A stretch of DNA of 64,000 nt from JAADJA01 sp963840975 (lineage in GTDB: Bacteria; Bacteroidota; Bacteroidia; Bacteroidales; JAADJA01). The position numbers and the translations under genes were made by a program. The notes beneath the pieces were generated by a model. That model worked only from the letters and a program-made list of their open reading frames with translations, was not told the origin of the DNA and made no database searches. The DNA is taken from positions 674,367-738,366 of the forward strand of contig CAWJBC010000021.1 in assembly GCA_963840975.1 (NCBI GenBank), read 5' to 3'. Position 1 is the stretch's first letter, and every line of letters begins with the position of its first letter. Positions 25,838 through 34,710 of the stretch are shown piece after piece.

Positions 25838-26218
25838 ATGGCTCGTATAGCAGGTATAGATTTACCAAATAACAAAAGAGGAGTAATCGCTTTGACTTAC
25901 ATCTTTGGTATCGGAAAGCCAAGGGCTGAACATATTCTGAATGAAGCAGGCATTGATGTAAACAAAAAAGTTCAGGACTGGACTGATGATGAACAGAACA
26001 ACATCAGGAACATTATCAGCAGCAAATTTAAAATTGAAGGAGAACTGAGATCAGAAGTTCAAATGAACATCAAGCGATTGATGGATATTGGTACCTATCG
26101 AGGAATCCGTCATCGTACCGGATTACCTGTTCGTGGACAAAGCACTAAAAATAATGCCCGTACCCGAAAGGGAAGGAAAAAAACCGTTGCTAATAAAAAG
26201 AAAGCACCTAAAGGTTAA
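25838..26218 (+). CDS. rpsM: 30S ribosomal protein S13
   Basis: Head protein bridging to L5 and contacting P-site tRNA. 126 residues; ARIAGIDLPNNKRGVIALTYIFGIG opening and RGIRHRTGLPVRGQSTKNNARTRKG are canonical. It follows rpmJ after a 104-bp gap, the longest in the operon, in which I see no gene or clear hairpin. Confidence 0.98.
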   Translation: MARIAGIDLPNNKRGVIALTYIFGIGKPRAEHILNEAGIDVNKKVQDWTDDEQNNIRNIISSKFKIEGELRSEVQMNIKRLMDIGTYRGIRHRTGLPVRGQSTKNNARTRKGRKKTVANKKKAPKG

Positions 26219-26263
26219 TGTATTCCTTCTGTTTAATTAATAAAAGAAAGTAAAAAATCATTT

Positions 26264-26653
26264 ATGGCTAAAAAAACCAGAGCAACAAAGAAAAGAGTTG
26301 TAAAAGTTGAACCGACAGGAAAAGCATATATTAATGCGTCGTTTAACAACATCATTATCTCTTTGACCAACAATTCCGGACAGGTTATTTCCTGGGCATC
26401 AGCCGGTAAAATGGGATTTAAGGGTTCGAAGAAGAACACACCTTACGCTGCACAAATGGCTGCGGAAGATTGTTCAAAAGTAGCGCACGATCACGGCTTA
26501 CGCAAAGTGAAAGTGTTTGTTAAAGGACCCGGAGCCGGCAGGGAATCAGCTATCCGTACCATCCATTCTTCAGGTATTGAAGTCACTGAAATTATGGATA
26601 CAACTCCGCTTCCTCACAACGGTTGCAGACCGCCAAAAAGGAGAAGGGTATAA
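26264..26653 (+). CDS. rpsK: 30S ribosomal protein S11
   Basis: Platform protein near the E-site mRNA. 129 residues with AYINASFNNIIISLTNNSGQVISWASAGKMGFKGSKKN (split over the window as normal) and the C-terminal DTTPLPHNGCRPPKRRRV. Confidence 0.98.
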   Translation: MAKKTRATKKRVVKVEPTGKAYINASFNNIIISLTNNSGQVISWASAGKMGFKGSKKNTPYAAQMAAEDCSKVAHDHGLRKVKVFVKGPGAGRESAIRTIHSSGIEVTEIMDTTPLPHNGCRPPKRRRV

Positions 26654-26733
26654 GGCTGAGGGCAGTTATTTTATAATAATCATCTGCATTTAGTAAACAA
26701 AGAAATAAAACAATAAAGAAATCAAGATAAAAA

Positions 26734-27339
26734 ATGGCAAGATACATTGGTCCGAAAACAAAAATAGCCAGAAAATTCAAGGAGCCGATTTATGGTCCGG
26801 ATAAGTACTTTGAGAGGAAAAACTTTCCTCCCGGACAACATGGGCAATCCAAAAGAAGAAGAAAACTTTCCGAGTATGGCGTTCAGTTACAGGAAAAACA
26901 GAAGGCTAAATATACTTACGGAATTCTTGAAAAGCAATTCAAAAATATTTTTGAAAAAGCATCACGTAAAAAAGGCATTACCGGCGAAGTATTGCTTCAA
27001 TTGATCGAAGCACGCCTGGATAATGTGGTTTACCGCATGGGAATTGCTCCTTCACGGCCGGCTTCACGACAATTGATCACCCACAGGCATATTACTGTAA
27101 ATGGAGCAATTATCAATGTTCCGTCCTATACGCTTAAACCTGGTGATATTGTAGCAGTTAGGGAGAAATCGAAATCACTCGAAGCTATTGCAAATTCTTT
27201 GGCTTCACGCATGGGTAGCTATCCCTGGTTGGAATGGGATGGTCATCTGATGGCTGGTAAATTCATGAGTTTTCCTGAAAGGGAGCAAATTCCTGAAAAT
27301 ATTAAGGAACAACTCATCGTTGAGTTATATTCAAAGTAA
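26734..27339 (+). CDS. rpsD: 30S ribosomal protein S4, zinc-free form
   Basis: 16S assembly initiator. 201 residues: N-terminal region without the Cys zinc knuckle, NFPPGQHGQSKRRRKLSEYG, then the S4 RNA-binding fold (RLDNVVYRMGIAPSRPASRQLITHRHITVNG). The 80-bp gap before it has no gene. Confidence 0.98.
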   Translation: MARYIGPKTKIARKFKEPIYGPDKYFERKNFPPGQHGQSKRRRKLSEYGVQLQEKQKAKYTYGILEKQFKNIFEKASRKKGITGEVLLQLIEARLDNVVYRMGIAPSRPASRQLITHRHITVNGAIINVPSYTLKPGDIVAVREKSKSLEAIANSLASRMGSYPWLEWDGHLMAGKFMSFPEREQIPENIKEQLIVELYSK

Positions 27340-27385
27340 AGTTAATCTGATAATTAGAATTATCAATCAAATAAAATAGCTGAAA

Positions 27386-28378
27386 ATGACAGTTTTAGCA
27401 TTTCAAAAACCCGATAAAGTAATCATGAATGAAGCCGATGAATTCAAAGGAATCTTTGAGTTTCGTCCGCTTGAACCCGGCTTTGGCATTACCATCGGGA
27501 ATGCACTCCGCCGGATATTACTATCTTCACTCGAAGGATATGCAATCACTTCAGTAAAGATAGATGGTGTTGAACAGGAATTCTCAACCATTAAAGGTGT
27601 AGTGGAAGATGTCACCGAAATTGTACTGAACCTGAAAAAAATAAGATTCAGAAGACAAATTGAAGGCGAGAACTCCGAAAAAGTTCATATCGTTATTGGT
27701 GACCAGGAGGTATTTAAGGCTGGTGATATTAATAAATTCTTATCCATCTTTCAGGTATTAAATCCTGAGGAAGTGATCTGTAATATGGAACCCAACGTAA
27801 AACTCTCTGTAGAGTTAAACCTTGAAAAGGGAAGGGGTTATATTCCTGCCGAAGAAAATAAAGTCCTTAATGTTCCGGTTGGTACTATTTTTATGGATTC
27901 GATTCATACCCCGATTAAAAATGTGAAATTTCATGTTGAAGACTACAGGGTTGAACAGAAAACCGACTACGAAAAATTAGTGATTGAACTGGAAACAGAT
28001 GGATCTATCCATCCAAAGGATGCGTTGAAAGAAGCAGCTAAAATCCTGATCCATCATTTTATGTTGTTTTCTGACGAAAGGATCACGCTTGACGTTGCTG
28101 AAAAAACAGTTACCGAGGAGTTTGATGAAAGCTCATTGCATACAAGGCAATTGTTGAAAACAAAGCTGGTGGATATGGATCTTTCGGTAAGGGCTTTGAA
28201 TTGCCTGAAAGCCGCTGATGTTGAAACCCTGGGCGACCTGGTTCAATTTAATAAAAACGATTTGCTGAAGTTCAGAAATTTTGGTAAAAAATCGTTAACC
28301 GAACTGGAAGAATTGGTTAAAACCAAAGGTCTTGAGTTTGGAATGAATATCGCAAAATATAAATTAGATAAGGAATAA
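27386..28378 (+). CDS. rpoA: RNA polymerase subunit alpha
   Basis: 330 residues. N-terminal dimerisation domain with LEPGFGITIGNALRRILLSSLEGYAI, linker, and C-terminal domain (RALNCLKAADVETLGDLVQFNKNDLLKFRNFGKKSLTEL) that binds DNA and activators. Located between rpsD and rplQ as expected. Confidence 0.98.
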   Translation: MTVLAFQKPDKVIMNEADEFKGIFEFRPLEPGFGITIGNALRRILLSSLEGYAITSVKIDGVEQEFSTIKGVVEDVTEIVLNLKKIRFRRQIEGENSEKVHIVIGDQEVFKAGDINKFLSIFQVLNPEEVICNMEPNVKLSVELNLEKGRGYIPAEENKVLNVPVGTIFMDSIHTPIKNVKFHVEDYRVEQKTDYEKLVIELETDGSIHPKDALKEAAKILIHHFMLFSDERITLDVAEKTVTEEFDESSLHTRQLLKTKLVDMDLSVRALNCLKAADVETLGDLVQFNKNDLLKFRNFGKKSLTELEELVKTKGLEFGMNIAKYKLDKE

Positions 28379-28383
28379 TCGAG

Positions 28384-28998
28384 ATGAGACACGGGAGAAA
28401 AATCAATCATTTATCGAGGAAAAGCGCACACAGGAAAGCCATGTTACAAAACATGGCTACTTCACTGATAATGCATAAAAGGATTCATACAACTCTTGCG
28501 AAAGCAAAAGCATTGAGAACTTATATTGAACCTCTGCTCACCAAATCGAAAGAGGATACCACACATTCAAGAAGGGTGGTTTTCAGCGAATTACAAAGCA
28601 AGGAAGCAGTAACTGAATTGTTCAGAGAAGTTTCTGTAAAAATAGCAGAGCGTCCGGGAGGATATACAAGGATCATCAAAATCGGAAATCGCCTTGGTGA
28701 TAATGCTGAATTGTGCATGATGGAGCTTGTTGACTTTAACGAGAATTTGTTAGGGGATAAACAATCGAAGGCAAAGGCAGCAAGAAAAAGGAGAGGAACT
28801 GGAAAAAAGAAGACTGAAGAAATTGCTGCTATAACTGCTCCGGTTGTTAAAACTGCAGAAGAAGTGAAAGAAGTTGTTGAAGAAAAAGTTGAAGCTGCCC
28901 AGGAAGCAGTAGCAGAAACAACTCCAGAAGTGAAAGACGAAACTGAAAATCAGGTTGAAGATCAAACTACTGAAGATACCAAAGAAGAGTCCAAATAA
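28384..28998 (+). CDS. rplQ: 50S ribosomal protein L17 with acidic C-terminal extension
   Basis: The first ~115 residues are standard L17 (MRHGRKINHLSRKSAHRKAMLQNM ... AERPGGYTRIIKIGNRLGDNAELCMMELVDFN). After a basic stretch (KAARKRRGTGKKK) a low-complexity tail of about 60 residues follows, rich in Glu, Val, Ala and Thr (repeats like EEVKEVVEEKVEAAQEAV). Such tails occur on L17 in Bacteroidota; their role is unknown and they probably protrude from the ribosome. Last gene before the operon terminator. Confidence 0.96.
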   Translation: MRHGRKINHLSRKSAHRKAMLQNMATSLIMHKRIHTTLAKAKALRTYIEPLLTKSKEDTTHSRRVVFSELQSKEAVTELFREVSVKIAERPGGYTRIIKIGNRLGDNAELCMMELVDFNENLLGDKQSKAKAARKRRGTGKKKTEEIAAITAPVVKTAEEVKEVVEEKVEAAQEAVAETTPEVKDETENQVEDQTTEDTKEESK

Positions 28999-29025
28999 TT
29001 GATTTGAGTAAATTAATCGTTCATG

Positions 29026-29070
29026 CAGAAGGATGTGAGGTGTTTGTGCCTGATCCTTCTGTTTGCTTTT
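29026..29070 (+). terminator. intrinsic terminator of the ribosomal superoperon
   Basis: CAGAAGGAT (29026-29034) and ATCCTTCTG (29053-29061) form a perfect 9-bp stem, followed at once by TTTGCTTTT. It lies 28 bp after rplQ and 36 bp before eno, so eno probably has its own promoter. Confidence 0.8.
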
Positions 29071-29105
29071 AAAACAGGAAAGTTCTAATTTTTAAAACAA
29101 AAAAT

Positions 29106-30395
29106 ATGAGTACAATCATTAACCTTACTGCACGACAAATATTGGATTCGAGAGGCAATCCAACCATCGAAGTTGATGTGATGACCGATTCCGGTATCAT
29201 TGCAAGAGCCGCTGTTCCATCAGGAGCATCTACAGGAATCCACGAAGCTGTGGAATTAAGAGATGGGGATAAGAAAGTTTATATGGGGAAAGGCGTATTA
29301 AAAGCTATCCACAATGTAAATAAAATTCTGAATGAAGAACTGAACGGTTATTTTATCCAGGATCAAAACGGCATTGATGCCCGTATGATCGAAATTGACG
29401 GTACGCCGAATAAAGCAAAGCTCGGAGCAAATGCAATATTGGGTGTTTCTCTCGCAGTTGCAAGAGCCGCAGCCATGGAAACCGAACAGGCTTTGTTCCG
29501 GTATATCGGTGGAGTAAATGCCAATACGCTCCCTATACCGATGATGAATATCTTGAACGGAGGATCTCATGCCGACAACAGCATAGATTTCCAGGAATTT
29601 ATGATCATGCCGGTTGGAGCCGACACTTTCAGTGAAGGACTCAGGATGGGAGCAGAAGTTTTTCACAATCTGAAAGCGGTTTTAAAAAAACAAGGGTATT
29701 CAACCAATGTTGGCGATGAAGGAGGTTTTGCGCCTAACCTGAAATCCAACGAAGAGGCCATCAAAGTTATTCTTCAGGCTATTGAAAAAGCTGGTTACAA
29801 ACCGGGCGAAGATGTCTGTATCGCACTCGACCCTGCTTCGTCAGAGTATTTCATTGTTGAAGAGAAAAAATATCACCTGAAAAAATCAACCGGTGAAAAG
29901 CTGACTCCTTCGCAAATGGTTGATTTTTGGAATGACTGGGTGAAACGTTTCCCTATCGTTTCAATTGAAGACGGCATGGCTGAGGACGATTGGGACGGAT
30001 GGAAACTGCAGACTAAAAAAATGGGAGATAAAATCCAATTGGTGGGTGATGACTTGTTTGTAACCAATACTGAGCGCCTTCAAATGGGAATTGACAAAGG
30101 TGTTGCAAATTCAATCCTGATCAAGGTAAACCAGATCGGTACCCTCACCGAAACCATTAACGCAGTGGATCTTGCCAACCGCAATGCTTATACTTCTGTG
30201 ATCAGTCATCGCAGCGGCGAAACGGAAGACACAACCATCGCAGACCTTTCAGTAGCATTGAATACCGGCTTGATCAAAACGGGTTCCGCCAGCCGTTCGG
30301 ACAGGATTGCCAAATACAACCAGTTGCTCCGTATTGAAGAACAATTGGGCAACCAGGCAAGGTACATCGGGAAGGACTTTAAGTATATGAGGTAG
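29106..30395 (+). CDS. eno: enolase
   Basis: Converts 2-phosphoglycerate to phosphoenolpyruvate in glycolysis. 429 residues. The N-terminal ARQILDSRGNPTIEVDV, catalytic-lid SGASTGIHEAVELRD, NVGDEGGFAPNL, metal ligands in ALDPASSEYF, SIEDGMAEDDW and LVGDDLFVTN, and VISHRSGETEDTTIADL are all present. Separated from the ribosomal operon by a strong terminator. Confidence 0.98.
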   Translation: MSTIINLTARQILDSRGNPTIEVDVMTDSGIIARAAVPSGASTGIHEAVELRDGDKKVYMGKGVLKAIHNVNKILNEELNGYFIQDQNGIDARMIEIDGTPNKAKLGANAILGVSLAVARAAAMETEQALFRYIGGVNANTLPIPMMNILNGGSHADNSIDFQEFMIMPVGADTFSEGLRMGAEVFHNLKAVLKKQGYSTNVGDEGGFAPNLKSNEEAIKVILQAIEKAGYKPGEDVCIALDPASSEYFIVEEKKYHLKKSTGEKLTPSQMVDFWNDWVKRFPIVSIEDGMAEDDWDGWKLQTKKMGDKIQLVGDDLFVTNTERLQMGIDKGVANSILIKVNQIGTLTETINAVDLANRNAYTSVISHRSGETEDTTIADLSVALNTGLIKTGSASRSDRIAKYNQLLRIEEQLGNQARYIGKDFKYMR

Positions 30396-30399
30396 AAGA

Positions 30400-30450
30400 A
30401 TTGACTAAAAATGCCTAAAATTATTTTAGTCATTCTGAATTTTAGTCAAT
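30400..30450. terminator. inverted repeat after eno, probable terminator
   Basis: Perfect 11-bp arms ATTGACTAAAA (30400-30410) and TTTTAGTCAAT (30440-30450); an internal TTTTAGTCATT gives an alternative shorter hairpin with the left arm. It begins 4 bp after the eno stop. The stem is AT-rich and there is only a short T-run after it, so termination is likely but not certain. Confidence 0.55.
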
Positions 30451-30486
30451 ATTTCCACCTTGCATAAATCACAAAAAAAAGTTCTT

Positions 30487-30975
30487 ATGAAAACAATTCT
30501 TATAAGTATTGTCCTCTTATTTTCTATTGCAATAGTAAATGCACAGGAAGAGAAACCTTCAATCTATGATCCGGCAAGGGATGCACAAGCTGATATCCAA
30601 AATGCCATAATTCAGGCAAAGTTGGAAGGTAAGCATGTCCTTTTACAAATCGGGGGGAATTGGTGAGCCTGGTGCATTCGTTTTCATAAATTCGTACATG
30701 AAGACGCACAGATTGATTCACTCTTTAAAGCAGATTATGTTTTCACTTTGCTTAACACCAGCCGCGAAAACAAGAACCTTGACATTCTGGCTGATCTTGG
30801 TTATCCCCAGCGGTTTGGATTCCCGGTATTTGTTGTTTTAGACGGGGATGGAAACCGTATCCATACTCAAAATTCAGCATATCTCGAACAAGAGAAAACT
30901 TACAGTAAGGAAAAGGTTTTTGAATTCCTGAAACAATGGACACCAGCGGCAATTGCCCCGAAGAATTATCAGTGA
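30487..30975 (+). CDS. secreted thioredoxin-like protein with in-frame TGA at the first active-site Cys position (UxxC)
   Basis: The frame opens with a signal peptide (MKTILISIVLLFSIAIVNA), runs to ..VLLQIGGNW, meets TGA at 30664-30666, and continues in the same frame as AWCIRFHKFVHEDAQ to a TGA stop at 30973. Homologous thioredoxin-fold proteins read GGNWCxWC here, so the TGA replaces the N-terminal, nucleophilic Cys (residue 60), leaving UAWC with resolving Cys63. The cis-Pro motif GFPVFVVLDGDG is intact, and 102 further codons are undamaged. A hairpin begins 3 nt after the TGA. Either TGA is read as selenocysteine, or a TGC/TGT-to-TGA mutation or base-call error broke the gene. Periplasmic thiol-disulfide exchange is the expected role. 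Length if read through: 162 residues. Confidence 0.75.
30669..30711 (+). promoter_or_regulatory. SECIS-like hairpin immediately after the in-frame TGA
   Basis: CGTTTTCAT (30679-30687) pairs along all nine positions (one G-U) with ATGAAGACG (30698-30706) around a 10-base loop AAATTCGTAC; CT and GTG (30669-30674, one bulged G) extend the stem with CACAG (30707-30711) across a CATT bulge. The apical loop begins 21 nt after the TGA, within the range of bacterial selenocysteine insertion elements. Against it: the loop starts AA, whereas bacterial SECIS loops normally have a G in the first two positions. Confidence 0.4.
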
Positions 30976-31287
30976 ACTGTGATTTATTCTTGAAATAAAC
31001 ACAGAGGCACGGAGAACATGGAGAAACACGGAGGAATTCATTTTACTGGATTCACGCTTGCTCCCATTGCGTCATTCATGCGGGTCATTGCAGGTATGTT
31101 TTCGCCGTTGCAAAAGCATTCCTGAAATTCCGGTAGGAATTGTCATGAATCCGGAAACGGAACATCACAACTATTGGTGCTTCCTTATTTCATGGGAATA
31201 AATGCATATTTTCTCAACTGATGACTCCAAGTTGTCAGACGAGTAAATGAGAAAACTCCAAATCGCCTGAGAAGTAAAGGCAAGTAA
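30976..31287. repeat. gene-free stretch with a dispersed-repeat word
   Basis: Contains ACACAGAGGCACGGAG and ACATGGAGAAACACGGAGG (31000-31034), a purine-rich word pair that looks like a dispersed intergenic repeat, and ATTCC/GGAAT inverted words around 31119-31141. No ORF or recognisable gene remnant is seen. Confidence 0.4.
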
Positions 31288-31677
31288 TCAAACCGTACTG
31301 TAATTGTGGCTGACGGGGATAAATTCATCCTCGTTCACTGCATCAGGATTTTTTTCGCGGTAATCATAATAAGGCAAACCGGGAGTCTCGGGTTGTTGAT
31401 TCCAATAAGCAGGACTTACGTCGCCTCCGCCGGGTCGTTTTAAGGATTTCTCATACACTGCTATCATCGGATTGAATACAAGATCAGTCACACCAATGGT
31501 ATAAACCTTTGCTGCACCATCTTCGGCTTTATCTTCTTCCACTTTTACATCAAATTTATTGAACTCAAGCAGTGATTGAAGAAAAGTGATTCGTTCAGAT
31601 GAAATACCGCTTTCGACAACTGTACAGAGTTCACCGTCAATTTCCTTTACAACATGTTTGCCTTTAATTAGTGCCAT
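31288..31677 (-). CDS. conserved-looking hypothetical protein downstream of nuoN
   Basis: 129 residues, soluble, no signal or membrane segment. It opens MALIKGKHVVKEIDGELCTVVESGISSERITFLQSLL, has an acidic middle (KVEEDKAEDGAAK), a central VTDLVFNPMIAVYEKSLKRPGGGDVSPAYWNQ and a Tyr/Pro-rich tail. The family is not recognised. It lies 71 bp after nuoN on the same strand, so it may be the last gene of the complex I operon; an accessory or regulatory role there would be inference only. Confidence 0.7.
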   Translation of the reverse strand: MALIKGKHVVKEIDGELCTVVESGISSERITFLQSLLEFNKFDVKVEEDKAEDGAAKVYTIGVTDLVFNPMIAVYEKSLKRPGGGDVSPAYWNQQPETPGLPYYDYREKNPDAVNEDEFIPVSHNYSTV

Positions 31678-31748
31678 TGGATAAAATTCTATTAAATATT
31701 TTTTGGTATAAACTGGTGCTTTAGTGCATTTGCGGTATCATTTAGTCA

Positions 31749-33164
31749 TTACATTCCAATACTCAGCATTTTAATAAACTCATAAATCGGACTTAAAAAT
31801 CCAATTAAAAATATACCTGCCACACAAAGCAACAAAGCTGTCCTTGTTGTAAAGTCGCTTTTAAAATAAGAGATAGGATTGTCGCTTTTGTTAATAAACA
31901 TAGCTTTGATAATGAGTAAATAATAATACAGCGAAAGGGTGGCGTTCAACACAGCGATGAACACAAGCCAGTAATATCCCTGGTGTGCAGCGGAAGTAAA
32001 CAGGAAAAATTTCCCAAAAAATCCAGCAACCGGCGGAATCCCCGCAAGAGAGAACAATGCTAACATCATCACGAGGCTCAGTTTAGGATTGGTTTTGTAC
32101 AATCCATTGTAGTCGTCCATGTTTTCTTTACCGGTAATAACCGAAATTGCTGAAACCACCCCGAACGCTCCAAGGTTTGAGAAAATATAAATCAGGACAA
32201 AATAAATAACGGTTGACATTCCGAGAGCCGTTCCGTCAATAATCCCAAGCAAAATGAATCCTGCCTGTGCAATGGATGAAAATGCCAGGAAACGTTTCAG
32301 GTTCTGCTGCCTCATCGCAAAAAGGTTACCAATTGTCATTGTTATAACGGCAATAACATAAACCAGTTCCTTCCAGATGGTGGCGATAGAAAAGAAAACA
32401 GTGTAGAGCAATATGGTAAAGATGAATGCTGCCGCCCCTTTTGATATTACCGACAGGTAAGAAGCGACATTCACAGGAGCGCCTTCATACACATCCGCCG
32501 TCCATAAATGGAAGGGAACCAGCGAAATTTTAAATCCCATGCCCGCAAAGAAAAAGATAAATGCCATCACCTGCAAAGGTGCGTTTAATGATGAAGAAGC
32601 GACATCTGCAAAATAAAGCGAACCAACCGTTCCATAGATCATCGAAAGTCCGTAAAGCAAAATCCCTGACGATAGGGCAGAGGAGAGAATCAGCTTTATC
32701 CCTGCTTCGGAGCTGATATTTTTATGGCGGTCGTAAGCAGCTAATGCGGCAATGGGAATGGTGGCAAGTTCCAGCCCGATATAAAACATAAGGAAATGCC
32801 CGGATGAAATCATAAAGTTCATCCCGATCAAAGTGGAAAGTATCAGCATATAAAACTCACTGACTTTGTTGTCGTATTCAGGCTTTTTGATCCAACCTGC
32901 AGCCTGAAGAAACAATATCATCACCCCGATGTTCAGGATGTTTTTCATCATGGTCGTAAGTTGGCTCGACCGGTACATATCGCCGAAAAGGGAGCCTTCG
33001 GGAATCGGCAAAAAACCGATAACAGACACAATCAGGAACAAAACAAGGCTGATATTGATCAATTTGTTTTTCCCCACGTCGGCTAACTCAGCAATCAGGA
33101 TGATGAGTGTAGCAATCGTTAGTACGATTTCGTGCCTCATCATTAAAAAACTTTCCAGATTCAT
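31749..33164 (-). CDS. nuoN: NADH-quinone oxidoreductase subunit N
   Basis: Antiporter-like proton-pumping subunit in the membrane arm of complex I. 471 residues, about 14 helices. The Lys/Glu-bearing helices are seen in SGHFLMFYIGLELATIPIAAL, GMGFKISLVPFHLWTADVYEGAP and QQNLKRFLAFSSIAQAGFIL. Last structural nuo gene of the operon. Confidence 0.95.
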   Translation of the reverse strand: MNLESFLMMRHEIVLTIATLIILIAELADVGKNKLINISLVLFLIVSVIGFLPIPEGSLFGDMYRSSQLTTMMKNILNIGVMILFLQAAGWIKKPEYDNKVSEFYMLILSTLIGMNFMISSGHFLMFYIGLELATIPIAALAAYDRHKNISSEAGIKLILSSALSSGILLYGLSMIYGTVGSLYFADVASSSLNAPLQVMAFIFFFAGMGFKISLVPFHLWTADVYEGAPVNVASYLSVISKGAAAFIFTILLYTVFFSIATIWKELVYVIAVITMTIGNLFAMRQQNLKRFLAFSSIAQAGFILLGIIDGTALGMSTVIYFVLIYIFSNLGAFGVVSAISVITGKENMDDYNGLYKTNPKLSLVMMLALFSLAGIPPVAGFFGKFFLFTSAAHQGYYWLVFIAVLNATLSLYYYLLIIKAMFINKSDNPISYFKSDFTTRTALLLCVAGIFLIGFLSPIYEFIKMLSIGM

Positions 33165-33198
33165 ATTACTATTTATTACTTCTTATTCAGACTTAAAA

Positions 33199-34704
33199 CT
33201 ACGGCAACATTGCCTGGCTCAATTGTAAAATGATCGGTTGAAGGCTATCGTTGATCATGTCCGAAAGCCATAAAGGCGCCAATCCGATGCCGGCAATGGT
33301 GGCGATCAGAACACTCGTTGAGAGCTTTTCGTACCAGGTAGCATCGCTAAATTTCAGATAGTCATTGTTCTTTACAGGTCCCAACAATAAAATTCCTACA
33401 ACCCTCAGAATATACACTGCCGTGATAACAATAGATGATGCAGCAATGATTGTCAGGATGCGGTGGAAACTATCAGAATGTTGAAATGCTCCGACAAAAA
33501 TGGTCATTTCAGCAACAAATCCGCTTAACCCCGGCAAGCCTAATGAAGCAAGACCTGCAATTACATACGACACGCCTAAAAATGGCATTACTTTCATCAA
33601 TCCTCCCATTTCGTTGATCATGCGGGTGTGGGTCCTGCCGTAAATCATGCCAATAAGAGCAAAGAAAAGGGCTGTCATCAAACCGTGCGAAACCATCTGT
33701 ATAACGGCTCCGTTGAGTGCCGTTTTATTCATCATCAAAATAGCAAATAAAACCAACCCGCAATGGCTTACAGAAGAATAAGCATTGATATATTTCAGGT
33801 CTTTCTGGAATATAGCACCGAAAGCGCCGTAAACAACGCTAAAGCCGGTTAAAAGAAGGAAAATCCACGCCAATTCATGAGCGGCATCAGGCAATAGGAA
33901 CATGGCTACGCGGAAAGCGCCATAGCCTCCTAACTTCATCAGTACTCCGGCATGAAGCATTGATACAGCTGTGGGCGCCGACGCATGACCATCAGGCGAC
34001 CAGGTATGAAACGGAAACAATGCTCCCAAAATCCCAAATCCGATAAAGGTCATCGGGAAGAAAAACCTTTGCGCTTCAATTGGTATGTGAACTTTTGAAA
34101 TCTCAAGAATGTTGAAAGTAAGATTGCCTCCATCAGCATTTGAATTAAAATAAATCCCCAATAATCCAACAAGCAATAAAGCCGAGCCACCCATTAGCAT
34201 AAGTGTTAACTTCATGGCTGAATACTCTTTTGGACCGCTTCCCCAAATTCCGATTAAAAGGTACATTGGAATAACCGCTACTTCATAAAACAGGAACATG
34301 GTAAACAAGTCAAGCGAAATGAAGAACCCGAATACCCCGCTGGAGAGTAATATAAGAGAGATGAAAAATTCTCTGGAAAGAAAATCAACCTTCCAGGAGG
34401 CAAAAATGCCGGTGAAAACAATCACTCCGGTTAGCATGATCATGGCAACTGAGATACCATCAACCCCAATACTGTACGTTATATTAAGGCTTTCGAACCA
34501 TGTATAAGTATGCATGAAAACCATTTCAGAGGTATTTCCGGCTTTCCTTTCTGCGAGATACATGAAGACAAGCGAAGCTGCCAAAACCAGTTGAATGCTC
34601 ATCCCAATAGCTGCTGCCATTCGGGTCTGGTGCATGTTCTTTGTAAAAATGATCGCTACGACTGTAAGTATTGGGACGACCACAAACAAGGTTAAAAAAT
34701 CCAT
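33199..34704 (-). CDS. nuoM: NADH-quinone oxidoreductase subunit M
   Basis: Antiporter-like subunit. 501 residues; DLFTMFLFYEVAVIPMYLLIGIWG (conserved Glu), GFGILGALFPFHTWSPDGHASAPTAVSMLHAGVLMKLGGYG and DLKYINAYSSVSHCGLVLF are diagnostic. Six bp after nuoL. Confidence 0.96.
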   Translation of the reverse strand: MDFLTLFVVVPILTVVAIIFTKNMHQTRMAAAIGMSIQLVLAASLVFMYLAERKAGNTSEMVFMHTYTWFESLNITYSIGVDGISVAMIMLTGVIVFTGIFASWKVDFLSREFFISLILLSSGVFGFFISLDLFTMFLFYEVAVIPMYLLIGIWGSGPKEYSAMKLTLMLMGGSALLLVGLLGIYFNSNADGGNLTFNILEISKVHIPIEAQRFFFPMTFIGFGILGALFPFHTWSPDGHASAPTAVSMLHAGVLMKLGGYGAFRVAMFLLPDAAHELAWIFLLLTGFSVVYGAFGAIFQKDLKYINAYSSVSHCGLVLFAILMMNKTALNGAVIQMVSHGLMTALFFALIGMIYGRTHTRMINEMGGLMKVMPFLGVSYVIAGLASLGLPGLSGFVAEMTIFVGAFQHSDSFHRILTIIAASSIVITAVYILRVVGILLLGPVKNNDYLKFSDATWYEKLSTSVLIATIAGIGLAPLWLSDMINDSLQPIILQLSQAMLP

Positions 34705-34710
34705 CTTTTC

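Noticed and set aside
30460..30666. Two separate short genes on either side of the TGA in the thioredoxin locus
   Set aside because: The downstream part only has a TTG far inside conserved sequence, the frame is shared, and the two halves together form one thioredoxin domain.
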